This document shows, in pieces, positions 1-6,920 of a stretch of 20,783 nt of DNA. The position numbers were made by a program, and so were the translations under genes. This DNA is from Bacteroidales bacterium (GTDB lineage Bacteria; Bacteroidota; Bacteroidia; Bacteroidales; JAAUTT01), in NCBI GenBank assembly GCA_025350365.1, contig JANXXY010000275.1, positions 1 to 20,783 on the forward strand, in the 5' to 3' direction. The notes under the pieces are model-generated. The model was not told where the DNA came from. It made no database searches and worked only from the letters and a program-made list of their open reading frames with translations. Position 1 is the stretch's first letter. Each line of letters opens with the position of its first letter.

Positions 1-399
1 GACTGGCAGATGGGCAGTGGTGGTAGTAGTTCCGTATATTGGGGTCCTGAGGGTCGCGCATTTGATTACAACCTTGATTACTGGTCACCAACCAATACTT
101 CGGCCTATTATCCCAGAGTTAATGGTATAAAAGAAGCTGCATCAACTAGGTACATTCAGAATGCAGCCTATATCCGTCTTAAAAGTATTGTTGTTGGTTA
201 TACCATACCAAAGGCAGTTTATAAACGCATAGGTATTGATGAGTTCAGAATCTATTGTTCCGGGCAGAATCTTTGGACTTACACGAAGCTCATTAAGGGT
301 GTGGATCCTGAAGGTATAGTAGATCCGCAAGGATGGGGTAACGGTGAAGTTTATCCTATTCAAAAAGCCCTCTCTGTAGGGTTAAATATTACTTTTTAA
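1..399 (+). CDS. SusC/RagA-family TonB-dependent outer-membrane transporter, C-terminal end only
   Basis: The reading frame is open from the first base, so the gene starts upstream of the window. About 132 residues of the C-terminus are present. They show features of the last beta-strands of SusC porins: a segment rich in Tyr/Asn/Trp, the strand pair 'YIQNAAYIRLKSIVVGYTIP', the phrase 'FRIYCSGQNLWTYT', and an ending of alternating hydrophobic residues closing in a Phe (LSVGLNITF), the usual signal for outer-membrane barrel insertion. SusC proteins import oligosaccharides through the outer membrane using TonB energy, with SusD as a lid. SusD follows after 26 bases, so the two are surely co-transcribed. 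The plug domain, carboxypeptidase-like domain and TonB box cannot be seen. Confidence 0.95.
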   Translation, partial: DWQMGSGGSSSVYWGPEGRAFDYNLDYWSPTNTSAYYPRVNGIKEAASTRYIQNAAYIRLKSIVVGYTIPKAVYKRIGIDEFRIYCSGQNLWTYTKLIKGVDPEGIVDPQGWGNGEVYPIQKALSVGLNITF

Positions 400-425
400 A
401 TAAACCTGTTTTAAGAACTGAACAA

Positions 426-2234
426 ATGAGATCAATAACAAGATTTTTAACGATATTTTGCTGTTTGGCAATTTACGCCTGCAATGATAAATTTCTCGAT
501 TTGAAACCAATCGACAAACTCTATGATGGGAATTTTTGGCGAACTCCAGCAGATCTGGCCTTATATTGTAATAGTTTTTATGGTCCTGATATGTTTCCCT
601 ATATTATTGCGTGGAATCCATTACCAATTGTGATGGACGAGATGAGTGATGATATTATTGCTACCGGAGACGGATCCGGACAAATAACCACCGCTGCCGG
701 TCTGCGTATTGTCCCCGGATCAGGGGGTTTATGGGCTGCATCAAGGGATATTGCTAATATTAACTCGGATGACTGGAGCGTTATTCGTGCATGCAATATT
801 TTTTTAAAACAATATACAACGGCTGCAGGCGATCAGGCATTGATTAATCATTATGCCGGAGTAATACGTTTTTTCCGTGCGATGGATTATTTTAAAAAAG
901 TATCGCACTTTGGGGATGTCCCATGGATTGGGCAGCCATTGAATATTAATTCGGAAGAATTGATAACACAAAAGAGAGATCCAAGAGCATTGGTAATGGA
1001 TAGTGTACTGGAAGATTTGAATTTCGCGGCAGCCAACTGTCTGCCACCGGCTAATCAACCTCGCGGCGCAGTTAATGTGGATGTTGTGAATGCTTACAAA
1101 TCAAGAATTTGTTTATTTGAAGGCACTTTCATGAAATCTCGCAATTTGGGAGGATATGAGAAATTTTTGCAGGCCGCTGTTGAAGCCTCCGGAAAAGTTA
1201 TGCAATCAAAGAGATACCAAATTTGGAAGGGCACAGGAGATCCGAAAAGGAACTATCGGGAGCTTTTTTGGCAGAATGATATTTACGCCACAAAAGAATG
1301 CATTATGGGTCAGGAATATTATCCTGCTAAAGGAAGTTTTAATACACAAACGGCTGATATGCCAAACGGTGGAGGCCCCAAAGGTATGTCGATGTGGTTC
1401 GTGAGATCGTACTTGAATGCCGACGGAACTCCGTTTGCCGCAAATATGAATCAAACATGGATTGAGGAAGTAACCGCAAGAGACGGTCGACTCGCTCAGA
1501 CAATTACAACGCCCGGATACATATGGTTCGTCGGCCAGGCTGCATCTTACGGCGATACAGTTGAGATTGCATCAATTGCGGGAAGCAGAAATCCTACCAG
1601 GGGAATTAATCGCAACTACGGTGCAATTACCGGTTATCAGTTGACCAAATGGTGTATGAATACGCTTGATCAACAAACTGTAGGAAATGGAAATAATGGA
1701 TATATGTTAATGCGTTATGCCGAGGTATTGTTAAATTTTGCTGAAGCCGATGCTGAATTAGGCATCCTTACCCAATCTGATCTTGACAAATCAATAAACC
1801 TGTTGCGTGACAGAGTTGGTATGATACCCATGTCAATTACTCCGCTTCATGACCCTAATTCAGATTGGGTAATTGAAGGAATTTCTCCTTTGCCGTCCGA
1901 CTTGATTATTGAGATCAGAAGGGAAAGGCGCGTTGAAATGGCTGCGGAAGGTATTCGAAGAAACGATTTGATGCGTTGGAAAGCCGGCAAATTATTAGAA
2001 CTTCCGCCAATAGGAGTAAAATATGTTGCTTCCGATTATAAGGAGAATAAATATCCTGCATTAGCTCTCAAACCGGATGTAAGTGTTTTTTATGATGAAA
2101 ACATGCGAATCTGGCCATGGAAGAAAACTTATCCAAAACGGGTGTTTGATGAAGCCAAAGATTACCTATGGCCTATTCCATCGGATGTAATTAATAAAAG
2201 TAATGGTGGAATCATTCAAAACCCTGGATGGTAA
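426..2234 (+). CDS. SusD/RagB-family glycan-binding lipoprotein
   Basis: This 602-residue protein is the surface partner of the SusC upstream. Its signal peptide (residues 1-18) ends in the lipobox-like IYAC, with Cys19 as the lipidation site, followed by the typical 'NDKFLDLKP' start of mature SusD proteins. The middle part (about 100-250) has the helical TPR-like repeats of the family. The C-terminal part has the family hallmark 'RRERRVEMAAEGIRRNDLMR' at about residue 500, and the protein ends 'DYLWPIPSDVINKS...QNPGW', the usual SusD closing. Length is slightly above the common 450-600. SusD binds the glycan at the cell surface and caps the SusC pore. Which sugar is bound cannot be read from the sequence. 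No rho-independent terminator is evident just after it. Confidence 0.96.
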   Translation: MRSITRFLTIFCCLAIYACNDKFLDLKPIDKLYDGNFWRTPADLALYCNSFYGPDMFPYIIAWNPLPIVMDEMSDDIIATGDGSGQITTAAGLRIVPGSGGLWAASRDIANINSDDWSVIRACNIFLKQYTTAAGDQALINHYAGVIRFFRAMDYFKKVSHFGDVPWIGQPLNINSEELITQKRDPRALVMDSVLEDLNFAAANCLPPANQPRGAVNVDVVNAYKSRICLFEGTFMKSRNLGGYEKFLQAAVEASGKVMQSKRYQIWKGTGDPKRNYRELFWQNDIYATKECIMGQEYYPAKGSFNTQTADMPNGGGPKGMSMWFVRSYLNADGTPFAANMNQTWIEEVTARDGRLAQTITTPGYIWFVGQAASYGDTVEIASIAGSRNPTRGINRNYGAITGYQLTKWCMNTLDQQTVGNGNNGYMLMRYAEVLLNFAEADAELGILTQSDLDKSINLLRDRVGMIPMSITPLHDPNSDWVIEGISPLPSDLIIEIRRERRVEMAAEGIRRNDLMRWKAGKLLELPPIGVKYVASDYKENKYPALALKPDVSVFYDENMRIWPWKKTYPKRVFDEAKDYLWPIPSDVINKSNGGIIQNPGW

Positions 2235-2459
2235 TATAAATAATTGAATAATAATAAATTGATCTAGTAATATATATCCAAACTATGGTAATAGTAAACC
2301 TTATAAATTAGCGGTTAATTAAGTATTCCAATTTTCTGAATTGATAAGGTTGCAAAAGATAAAAATGATTAATTGTCTAAACAGTTGAATATAATAATCA
2401 TAGCCATTTTTATATAAATTATAAAATAGTATCTATTTAATTTTCAATAGAATACTTAG

Positions 2460-2494
2460 AATGAATTAGGTGGAGAAAAATTTTCTAATTCATT
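2460..2494. promoter_or_regulatory. Inverted repeat upstream of the GH109 gene (possible operator or weak terminator)
   Basis: A perfect 10-base inverted repeat: AATGAATTAG at 2460-2469 and CTAATTCATT at 2485-2494, with a 15-base spacer containing an A-run then a T-run. It lies 38 bases before the preferred GH109 start codon (2532). The rest of the 297-base gap after susD is AT-rich with no gene or known motif that I can see. The repeat could be a regulator-binding site, a hairpin in the leader RNA, or an end signal for the susCD transcript. The lack of a T-tract right after the second arm makes a terminator less likely. Confidence 0.35.
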
Positions 2495-2531
2495 GTTAAA
2501 TTACTTAACATGTCCGATACGCGTTAGCAAA

Positions 2532-3974
2532 ATGGAAACGAATCGAAGAGATTTTATTAAGAAAGGAACGATTGCCGGATTGGGTTTATCCGGATTGCTT
2601 TTATCGAAGGATTTATCAGCTCAAAACCTTTCTAAAATCAGACCCATGGCAAAGTCCGCGTCAGCCTTAATAAGATTGGGTTTTATTGGAACGGGAAGTC
2701 GTGGTTGTTCTCATCTTAATGAATCAATAAAAACCGGATTAGTGGATATCGTGGCAATTTGTGATATTAATCCTGCTTCAATCGATAATGCCAAAACAAT
2801 AATTTCCAGAAATGGAAAAAAAGAGCCAAAGATATATTCCGGCAATGAATTTGCCTTTAAGAATATGCTCAAAGACGAAAAATTGGATGCCGTAATAATT
2901 GCTACCCCATGGGAATGGCATGTGCGCATGGCGGTAGCTTCCATGAAAGCCGGAGTACCTTATACTGCGGTGGAAGTATCTGCCGCCAACACACTTGAAG
3001 AGTGTTGGGATTTGGTGAATGTACATGAGGAAACCGGTATGCAACTTATGATTCTTGAGAATGTGTGTTATCGTCGCGATGTTATGGCAGTGCTCAATAT
3101 GGTACGCACAAATATTTTCGGCGAGTTAATTCATTGCCGTTGCGGATATGAGCACGATCTGCGCGGAGTTAAATTCAATGACGGTGAGCATTATTCTTAC
3201 ACAAACGGCGGTGACTTAAAAATGGGAAAGAAAGCATTTTCAGAAGCCCAGTGGAGGGGATTGCATGCCATTAAAAGGAATGGCGACTTGTATCCCACTC
3301 ACGGCATCGGACCGGTGTCAAACTGGCTTGACATTAACAGAGGCAACCGCTTTCTAACATTGTCCGCCATGGCCTCCAAATCGAGAGGACTGCACAAGTT
3401 TATCATTGATAACGGCGGTGCCAAGCATCCTTATGCCGATATTAATTTCAATTTGGGAGATATTGTTACTTCCATGATCAAATGTGCAAACGGAGAGACC
3501 ATTATTGTAACTCATGACACGAATCTTCCCAGACCCTATTCACTAGGTTTTCGAGTGGAAGGTACTAATGGATTATGGTATAATGACGGAGATCATATTT
3601 ATGTTGAAGGGAAATCAAAAGTGCCTGATGAATGGGATGATTCAGCAGGTTGGATAACCCAATACGATCATCAATACTGGCGTGAAAAGGGAAAGGAAGC
3701 AGCGGGTGGCGGCCATGGTGGCATGGATTTTATTATGCTGATAGATTTTTTTGATGCTGTAAAAAACAAAAAACAAGTGCCGTTTGATGCATATGATGCT
3801 GCAACCTGGAGTGCAATTTCGGCTCTTTCTGAGATGTCAATAGCCCGGGGCGGAGCATTGGTTGATTTTCCTGATTTCACAAGAGGAAAATGGATCAAAC
3901 AGCAGCCATGGTTTGGCATAGACGCAGCTTATCCAATTGATGCTAACCGAAGACTGATTAATAATATTTTTTAA
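2532..3974 (+). CDS. GH109-family alpha-N-acetylgalactosaminidase (Gfo/Idh/MocA fold), Tat-exported
   Basis: This 480-residue protein matches the NAD-dependent glycosidase family GH109, which removes alpha-linked GalNAc by an oxidation/elimination mechanism with tightly bound NAD+. Seen in the sequence: a twin-arginine leader 'ETNRRDFIKKG' then a hydrophobic stretch; the NAD-binding 'GFIGTGSRG' (50-58); 'TPWEWHVRMAVASMKAGV' (125-142); 'LENVCYRRDV' (175-184); 'GDLYPTHGIGP' (251-261), with Tyr254 and His257; 'THDTNLPRPYSLGFRVEGTN'; and the closing 'DFPDFTRGKW'. From memory, Arg242, Tyr254 and His257 keep the spacing of active-site residues in the characterised Elizabethkingia enzyme; this needs alignment. 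I chose ATG at 2532 because it places RR next to the N-terminus; an upstream in-frame TTG (2493) would bury the signal. The Tat route fits export of a folded, cofactor-loaded enzyme. Confidence 0.9.
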   Translation: METNRRDFIKKGTIAGLGLSGLLLSKDLSAQNLSKIRPMAKSASALIRLGFIGTGSRGCSHLNESIKTGLVDIVAICDINPASIDNAKTIISRNGKKEPKIYSGNEFAFKNMLKDEKLDAVIIATPWEWHVRMAVASMKAGVPYTAVEVSAANTLEECWDLVNVHEETGMQLMILENVCYRRDVMAVLNMVRTNIFGELIHCRCGYEHDLRGVKFNDGEHYSYTNGGDLKMGKKAFSEAQWRGLHAIKRNGDLYPTHGIGPVSNWLDINRGNRFLTLSAMASKSRGLHKFIIDNGGAKHPYADINFNLGDIVTSMIKCANGETIIVTHDTNLPRPYSLGFRVEGTNGLWYNDGDHIYVEGKSKVPDEWDDSAGWITQYDHQYWREKGKEAAGGGHGGMDFIMLIDFFDAVKNKKQVPFDAYDAATWSAISALSEMSIARGGALVDFPDFTRGKWIKQQPWFGIDAAYPIDANRRLINNIF

Positions 3975-3991
3975 AATGACTTATGTGATTT

Positions 3992-4010
3992 ACAACACTT
4001 CGTTAAATTT
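3992..4010 (+). repeat. 19-base intergenic motif, copy 1 (ACAACACTTCGTTAAATTT)
   Basis: This word recurs with two mismatches at 5330-5348, in the gap after the next gene. Its 3' part plus the next base reads TAAATTTG (4004-4011), an exact match to the Bacteroidota promoter -7 consensus TAnnTTTG. I see no clear TTTG -33 box at the expected distance. It may mark a promoter or regulator site for the GH43-like gene, giving a leader of about 130 bases. Confidence 0.35.
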
Positions 4011-4044
4011 GAAAATTTGAAAATGAGAAAATTTGAAAATGATT
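4005..4044 (+). repeat. Tandem octamer repeat, five units of AAATTTGA and variants
   Basis: Five back-to-back 8-base units: AAATTTGA, AAATTTGA, AAATGAGA, AAATTTGA, AAATGATT. It directly follows and overlaps the 19-base motif, in the 173-base gap between the GH109 and GH43-like genes. A short array of this kind can vary in copy number by slippage and could change promoter-to-gene spacing. It is not a CRISPR (units far too short, no spacers). The rest of the gap is AT-rich with nothing recognisable. Confidence 0.7.
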
Positions 4045-4147
4045 GATTAATAATTATTTACGTTGAATTTCTGTTTTTGAAGATGCCTTCATTATCAATA
4101 ACTTAAAAAATTATACCGAAGTATTAGATCTTGATAATAATCATCAA

Positions 4148-5143
4148 ATGAAAGAAATAATTTTCATTGGCCAACTTGCTCTGATTTTTCTGATTCTTCC
4201 GACTTGTAAGAACCCGGCAAAAAATTCTATGTTGAATCGGCTGAATGCAGTGCAAGTTAATTCAGGATTTAAAATGGATAATTATTGGGTGTGGTGCGGC
4301 TCTGTAATAAAGGTGGATTCAATATATAATTTATTTGCATCCAGATGGCCTAAAACGAGAGAGTTTCCCCTTGACTATTTTGAATCATCGGAGATAGTCA
4401 GAGCTACTTCAAAATCAATATTAGGCCCTTATGAATTCAAAGAAATAGTGATTGGCGAGCGGGATTCATCCTACTGGGATTCCAATATGGCCCATAATCC
4501 AACAATTGTTAAAATCGGAAATGAATTTGTATTATTTTATATAGGATCGGATTTTACTACTATGCGGTCAGGCAGTGACAGGTACCTAAGAAGAATTGGT
4601 TATGCCGTTTCTTCAAAAATTGAAGGACCATGGCACAGATCCGAAAAGCCGATAATTAATACGGAATCAAATAATCCGGCCATACTCATTGATAAGGGCA
4701 AAATCAAACTAATGTTTAGAGATGATAAACTAAGGGTCTATTTAGCCGATGCTGACAGTATTTCCGGCCGTTTTAAAATTTTAAACGACAATGTTTGGCC
4801 TAAAAGTGAACTCGAGGATTTTTATATGTTTAAAACTGATAATCAATATCATCTTATTTGCGAAGATGGAGACGGATATATAACAGGCCATGAAAAATGG
4901 GGTGCACATCTATATTCAGATGATGGTGTCCATAACTGGAAAAAGTATGGCAATGGTATTGCTTATGACCACGAAATCCGGTTTGCTGGTGATTCAGTTT
5001 TAAAATGTACCCGAAGAGAGCGACCTCAACTGGTGATTGAAAATAATAAAATAATTTGTCTGATTACTGCCGTTTATGATGGGAAAAATAGCTGGTGTCA
5101 GCCTGTGATGTTAGACCCGCCCATTGAATTAAAAAATAAATGA
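4148..5143 (+). CDS. Five-bladed beta-propeller glycoside hydrolase, GH43-like, lipoprotein
   Basis: A 331-residue protein with a lipoprotein-like leader (LPTC, Cys20). The body shows repeated beta-propeller blades of the GH43/GH32/GH117 kind: 'DNYWVWCGSVIK' (44-55, with Asp44 as the likely general-base position), 'IVRATSKSILGPYEF', 'YWDSNMAHNPTIVKIGNEF' (109-127, Asp111 and His116), 'RIGYAVSSKIEGPWHRSEKP', and 'ELEDFYMFK' (221-229, candidate acid/base Glu). The pattern 'SKS..GPY' followed by 'HNP.IVK' is common to uncharacterised GH43-like enzymes annotated only as 'glycoside hydrolase family protein'. The substrate is not predictable; alpha-L-arabinofuranosidase, beta-xylosidase, galactosidase and anhydrogalactosidase activities occur in related propellers. 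It probably sits in the periplasm or on the outer membrane. Its stop codon overlaps the ATG of a tiny ORF. Confidence 0.75.
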   Translation: MKEIIFIGQLALIFLILPTCKNPAKNSMLNRLNAVQVNSGFKMDNYWVWCGSVIKVDSIYNLFASRWPKTREFPLDYFESSEIVRATSKSILGPYEFKEIVIGERDSSYWDSNMAHNPTIVKIGNEFVLFYIGSDFTTMRSGSDRYLRRIGYAVSSKIEGPWHRSEKPIINTESNNPAILIDKGKIKLMFRDDKLRVYLADADSISGRFKILNDNVWPKSELEDFYMFKTDNQYHLICEDGDGYITGHEKWGAHLYSDDGVHNWKKYGNGIAYDHEIRFAGDSVLKCTRRERPQLVIENNKIICLITAVYDGKNSWCQPVMLDPPIELKNK

Positions 5144-5271
5144 AAAGCAAATTAGAAAATACCTGTATGAAAATTTTTGTCTCTAATCTGGCCGGGAAAA
5201 GTTTGTCAAGGTGCTCGAAACAGCATAAAAATGGGAAGGAGGAAAACATGAGAAAGTTAATTCAGGAGTGA
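5140..5271 (+). CDS. Tiny ORF (43 aa) overlapping the previous stop by ATGA; doubtful
   Basis: An ATG at 5140 overlaps the TGA of the propeller gene (ATGA), the classic layout for translational coupling. The frame stays open for 43 codons to TGA at 5269-5271, giving a Lys-rich, charged peptide that begins MKSKLENTCMKIFVSNLAGK. It has no signal peptide, membrane span or domain I recognise. It may be a real small protein, the decayed remnant of a longer gene, or chance. Only the overlap and the slightly higher GC of this stretch compared with the AT-rich DNA beyond 5290 favour coding. Confidence 0.2.
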   Translation: MKSKLENTCMKIFVSNLAGKSLSRCSKQHKNGKEENMRKLIQE

Positions 5272-5329
5272 TTGAGAGGAATATTCCTCTATAGCGTGGC
5301 GAAATATATTTAAAACAAGTTTTTAAATG

Positions 5330-5348
5330 ACAACACTTTGGTAAATTT
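5330..5348 (+). repeat. 19-base intergenic motif, copy 2 (ACAACACTTTGGTAAATTT)
   Basis: Matches copy 1 (3992-4010) at 17 of 19 bases while the flanks are unrelated, which suggests a functional site rather than a duplicated block. The 3' end reads TAAATTTT, one base off the Bacteroidota -7 consensus. It stands about 226 bases before the next start codon. Confidence 0.35.
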
Positions 5349-5385
5349 TCAGCAATATTCTTAAAATAAATTACTTAGACATATA

Positions 5386-5417
5386 TTGAAATATTTCTTT
5401 ATTTCTATGTATTTCAA
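5386..5417. promoter_or_regulatory. Inverted repeat TTGAAATA-N16-TATTTCAA
   Basis: Two perfect 8-base arms (5386-5393 and 5410-5417) separated by 16 bases, about 160 bases upstream of the Ig/GATase-like lipoprotein gene. The spacing could suit a dimeric regulator, but in AT-rich DNA an 8-base repeat may arise by chance. Confidence 0.2.
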
Positions 5418-5574
5418 CGTATTACATTTTATAAAAAATGCAGAAATTGAAAAATTACCGAACTATTAGAATGATTTAGACGCAATTAAATAGCTTTTGC
5501 TCATAAACCGGATTACTACGGTTAAATAATTAAATATTTATAAATAAAATTTTGCTCAAACTAATTAAAAGATT

Positions 5575-6750
5575 ATGAAAAATACAGTAAAAGTTTTGAT
5601 TATTATATGTTTAGGGATTTCATCCTTTTATGGTTGTAAAAAAGATAAAGCAACTCCCGATACGACCATTCCTACAATTTCGATCACCAAGCCTACTGCT
5701 TCACAGGCATTTCTTCCGGGTGACACAATTATTTTTCAGGCAAGCTTTAGTGATAATGCGCAACTCCTAAACTATACTATTGCAATCACCACCTCGGTAG
5801 CAGATGGTTGGAGTTATACAAAAGCTTCGACAAATTTTACTGCCGGAGTCAAACAACAGGATATTACTCTTAAAGATATTATTATACCAATAAATATCAA
5901 CGGCAAACCGATTGCTGCCGGAAAGTACTCTATGAAGGTAACATGCAATGATGCATCGAACAACATGGCCGAAACAACTCTTGAAATCAATATCGGATCC
6001 GTAACAAAAAAACGTATTGCATTTTTGCAGGAACCCGGAATGCTAAGTCCTCAGCTGGGATTACAGAATGCATTGAAAGATAAAGGATACACTGTAGATA
6101 CTCTTTACGCACCTTTTGATCTTACAATTTCGGCTTACGCACCTTTTGATTTTACAGTTTTGGCAGGTTATGATCTTGTAATTATCAGCAGAACGGTAAG
6201 CAGCAGCGAATTTAAAGATTCTGTAGCATGGAACGCACTAAATGTGCCGGTTATAGTGTTAAGTTCGTGGTGTGCAAGAAATACCAGATTAAGATTGTTT
6301 AATACTACGTCTGTTGTTCCAACTGCTGATGGGACTGTTGTAGCAACCACTCTGGTAACAAAAGCCTTACCGATACAGAATACAGGTGGATCAGGTTATG
6401 ATACGGTATTCCATAATGTAACAACTGGAGGAAATGCTTTCCCATATGTTAAATGGTTCTATGATTTTATCGATTATTACAAAGCAGATTTTGTAGCTGA
6501 ATCAACCGGGAAATTATTGGCAGTGTTTGCCGATGATGCTACTGCAGGCGCCGGAGCAGTAATTATGGCAAGGTGGGAACCTAATACCACAACATTTAAA
6601 GGCTCAGGTATACACGCTAATTACAGGACTTATATGAATATGGGCGCTGATGATGATATTGGAACTTCAGCCAAAAATTTTGATAGCTATACGGATGCCT
6701 CACTAACTCTTTTCCTTAATGAAGTAGCATTCGTAACCAAAAAACATTGA
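5575..6750 (+). CDS. Surface lipoprotein: Ig-like (DUF4625-like) domain plus GATase-like Rossmann domain
   Basis: A 391-residue lipoprotein of unknown function. The leader ends in a lipobox-like FYGC with Cys21. Residues about 30-140 resemble the DUF4625/Ig-like domain of Bacteroidota lipoproteins ('PTISITKPTASQAFLPGDTI', 'FQASFSDNAQL', 'AAGKYSMKVTCNDASNN'). Residues about 143-391 look like an alpha/beta fold akin to class I glutamine amidotransferase or ThuA-like domains: strand 'KRIAFLQE', helix, strand 'YDLVIISRTVSSSEF', strand 'VPVIVLSSW', and a late 'GKLLAVFADDATAGAGAVIMARWEP'. The usual G-x-C-x-G nucleophile elbow is absent, so a binding or structural role is more likely than amidotransfer. 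Residues 178-197 are a fresh 10-residue tandem duplication. In this PUL position (after SusCD) a surface glycan-binding protein is the natural guess. It has its own upstream gap and a strong hairpin after it, so it may be a separate transcript. Confidence 0.6.
   Translation: MKNTVKVLIIICLGISSFYGCKKDKATPDTTIPTISITKPTASQAFLPGDTIIFQASFSDNAQLLNYTIAITTSVADGWSYTKASTNFTAGVKQQDITLKDIIIPININGKPIAAGKYSMKVTCNDASNNMAETTLEINIGSVTKKRIAFLQEPGMLSPQLGLQNALKDKGYTVDTLYAPFDLTISAYAPFDFTVLAGYDLVIISRTVSSSEFKDSVAWNALNVPVIVLSSWCARNTRLRLFNTTSVVPTADGTVVATTLVTKALPIQNTGGSGYDTVFHNVTTGGNAFPYVKWFYDFIDYYKADFVAESTGKLLAVFADDATAGAGAVIMARWEPNTTTFKGSGIHANYRTYMNMGADDDIGTSAKNFDSYTDASLTLFLNEVAFVTKKH
6105..6164 (+). repeat. 30-base in-frame tandem duplication inside the lipoprotein gene
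   Basis: Units 6105-6134 and 6135-6164 match at 27 of 30 bases; the three differences are all transitions. They encode YAPFDLTISA and YAPFDFTVLA (residues 178-197). The duplication lies in the loop/helix region before the strand 'YDLVIIS', where an insert is least likely to break the fold. Confidence 0.9.
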
Positions 6751-6822
6751 TCGATGTTAGTAACCTAATAAAAATTATTGGTTAAAAAATATCTTAAATC
6801 AATGACGGGTTACTATCGAAAT

Positions 6823-6860
6823 TACAGCAGAAAATCAATAATAACTGATTTTCTGCTGTA
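6823..6860. terminator. Strong hairpin, likely rho-independent terminator
   Basis: A perfect 15-base stem (TACAGCAGAAAATCA at 6823-6837; TGATTTTCTGCTGTA at 6846-6860) with an 8-base loop, 73 bases after the lipoprotein stop and 60 bases before the acetyltransferase start. The stem includes a central CAGCAG/CTGCTG core. The following bases are only loosely T-rich (TATAATTT), so termination may be partial. It is the clearest break between the SusCD-side genes and the downstream block. Confidence 0.7.
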
Positions 6861-6920
6861 TATAATTTAAATACATGCGGGCTTCATTATGAAAATAAGT
6901 AACTCATAGTACAAATTTCC

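Larger units (their letters stand above)
5144..5574. other. 431-base intergenic region: tiny ORF remnant, repeated motif, inverted repeat
   Basis: The longest gap in the window. The first 130 bases hold the doubtful 43-codon ORF. Then come the second copy of the 19-base motif (5330-5348), an 8-base inverted repeat (5386-5417), and about 150 bases of very AT-rich DNA leading to the lipoprotein gene at 5575. I see no tRNA, known riboswitch, or rho-independent terminator. The position suggests a new transcription unit starts here. Confidence 0.6.

Noticed and set aside
2493..2531. N-terminal extension of the GH109 protein from a TTG start at 2493
   Set aside because: It would put 13 unrelated residues before the twin-arginine leader and overlap the inverted repeat. 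ATG at 2532 gives a textbook Tat signal.
2235..2531. Riboswitch or structured RNA in the susD-GH109 gap
   Set aside because: Apart from one 10-base inverted repeat the sequence is featureless and AT-rich; no known riboswitch core was recognised.
4005..4044. Short direct repeats as a CRISPR array
   Set aside because: Units are 8 bases and contiguous, with no spacers and no cas genes nearby.
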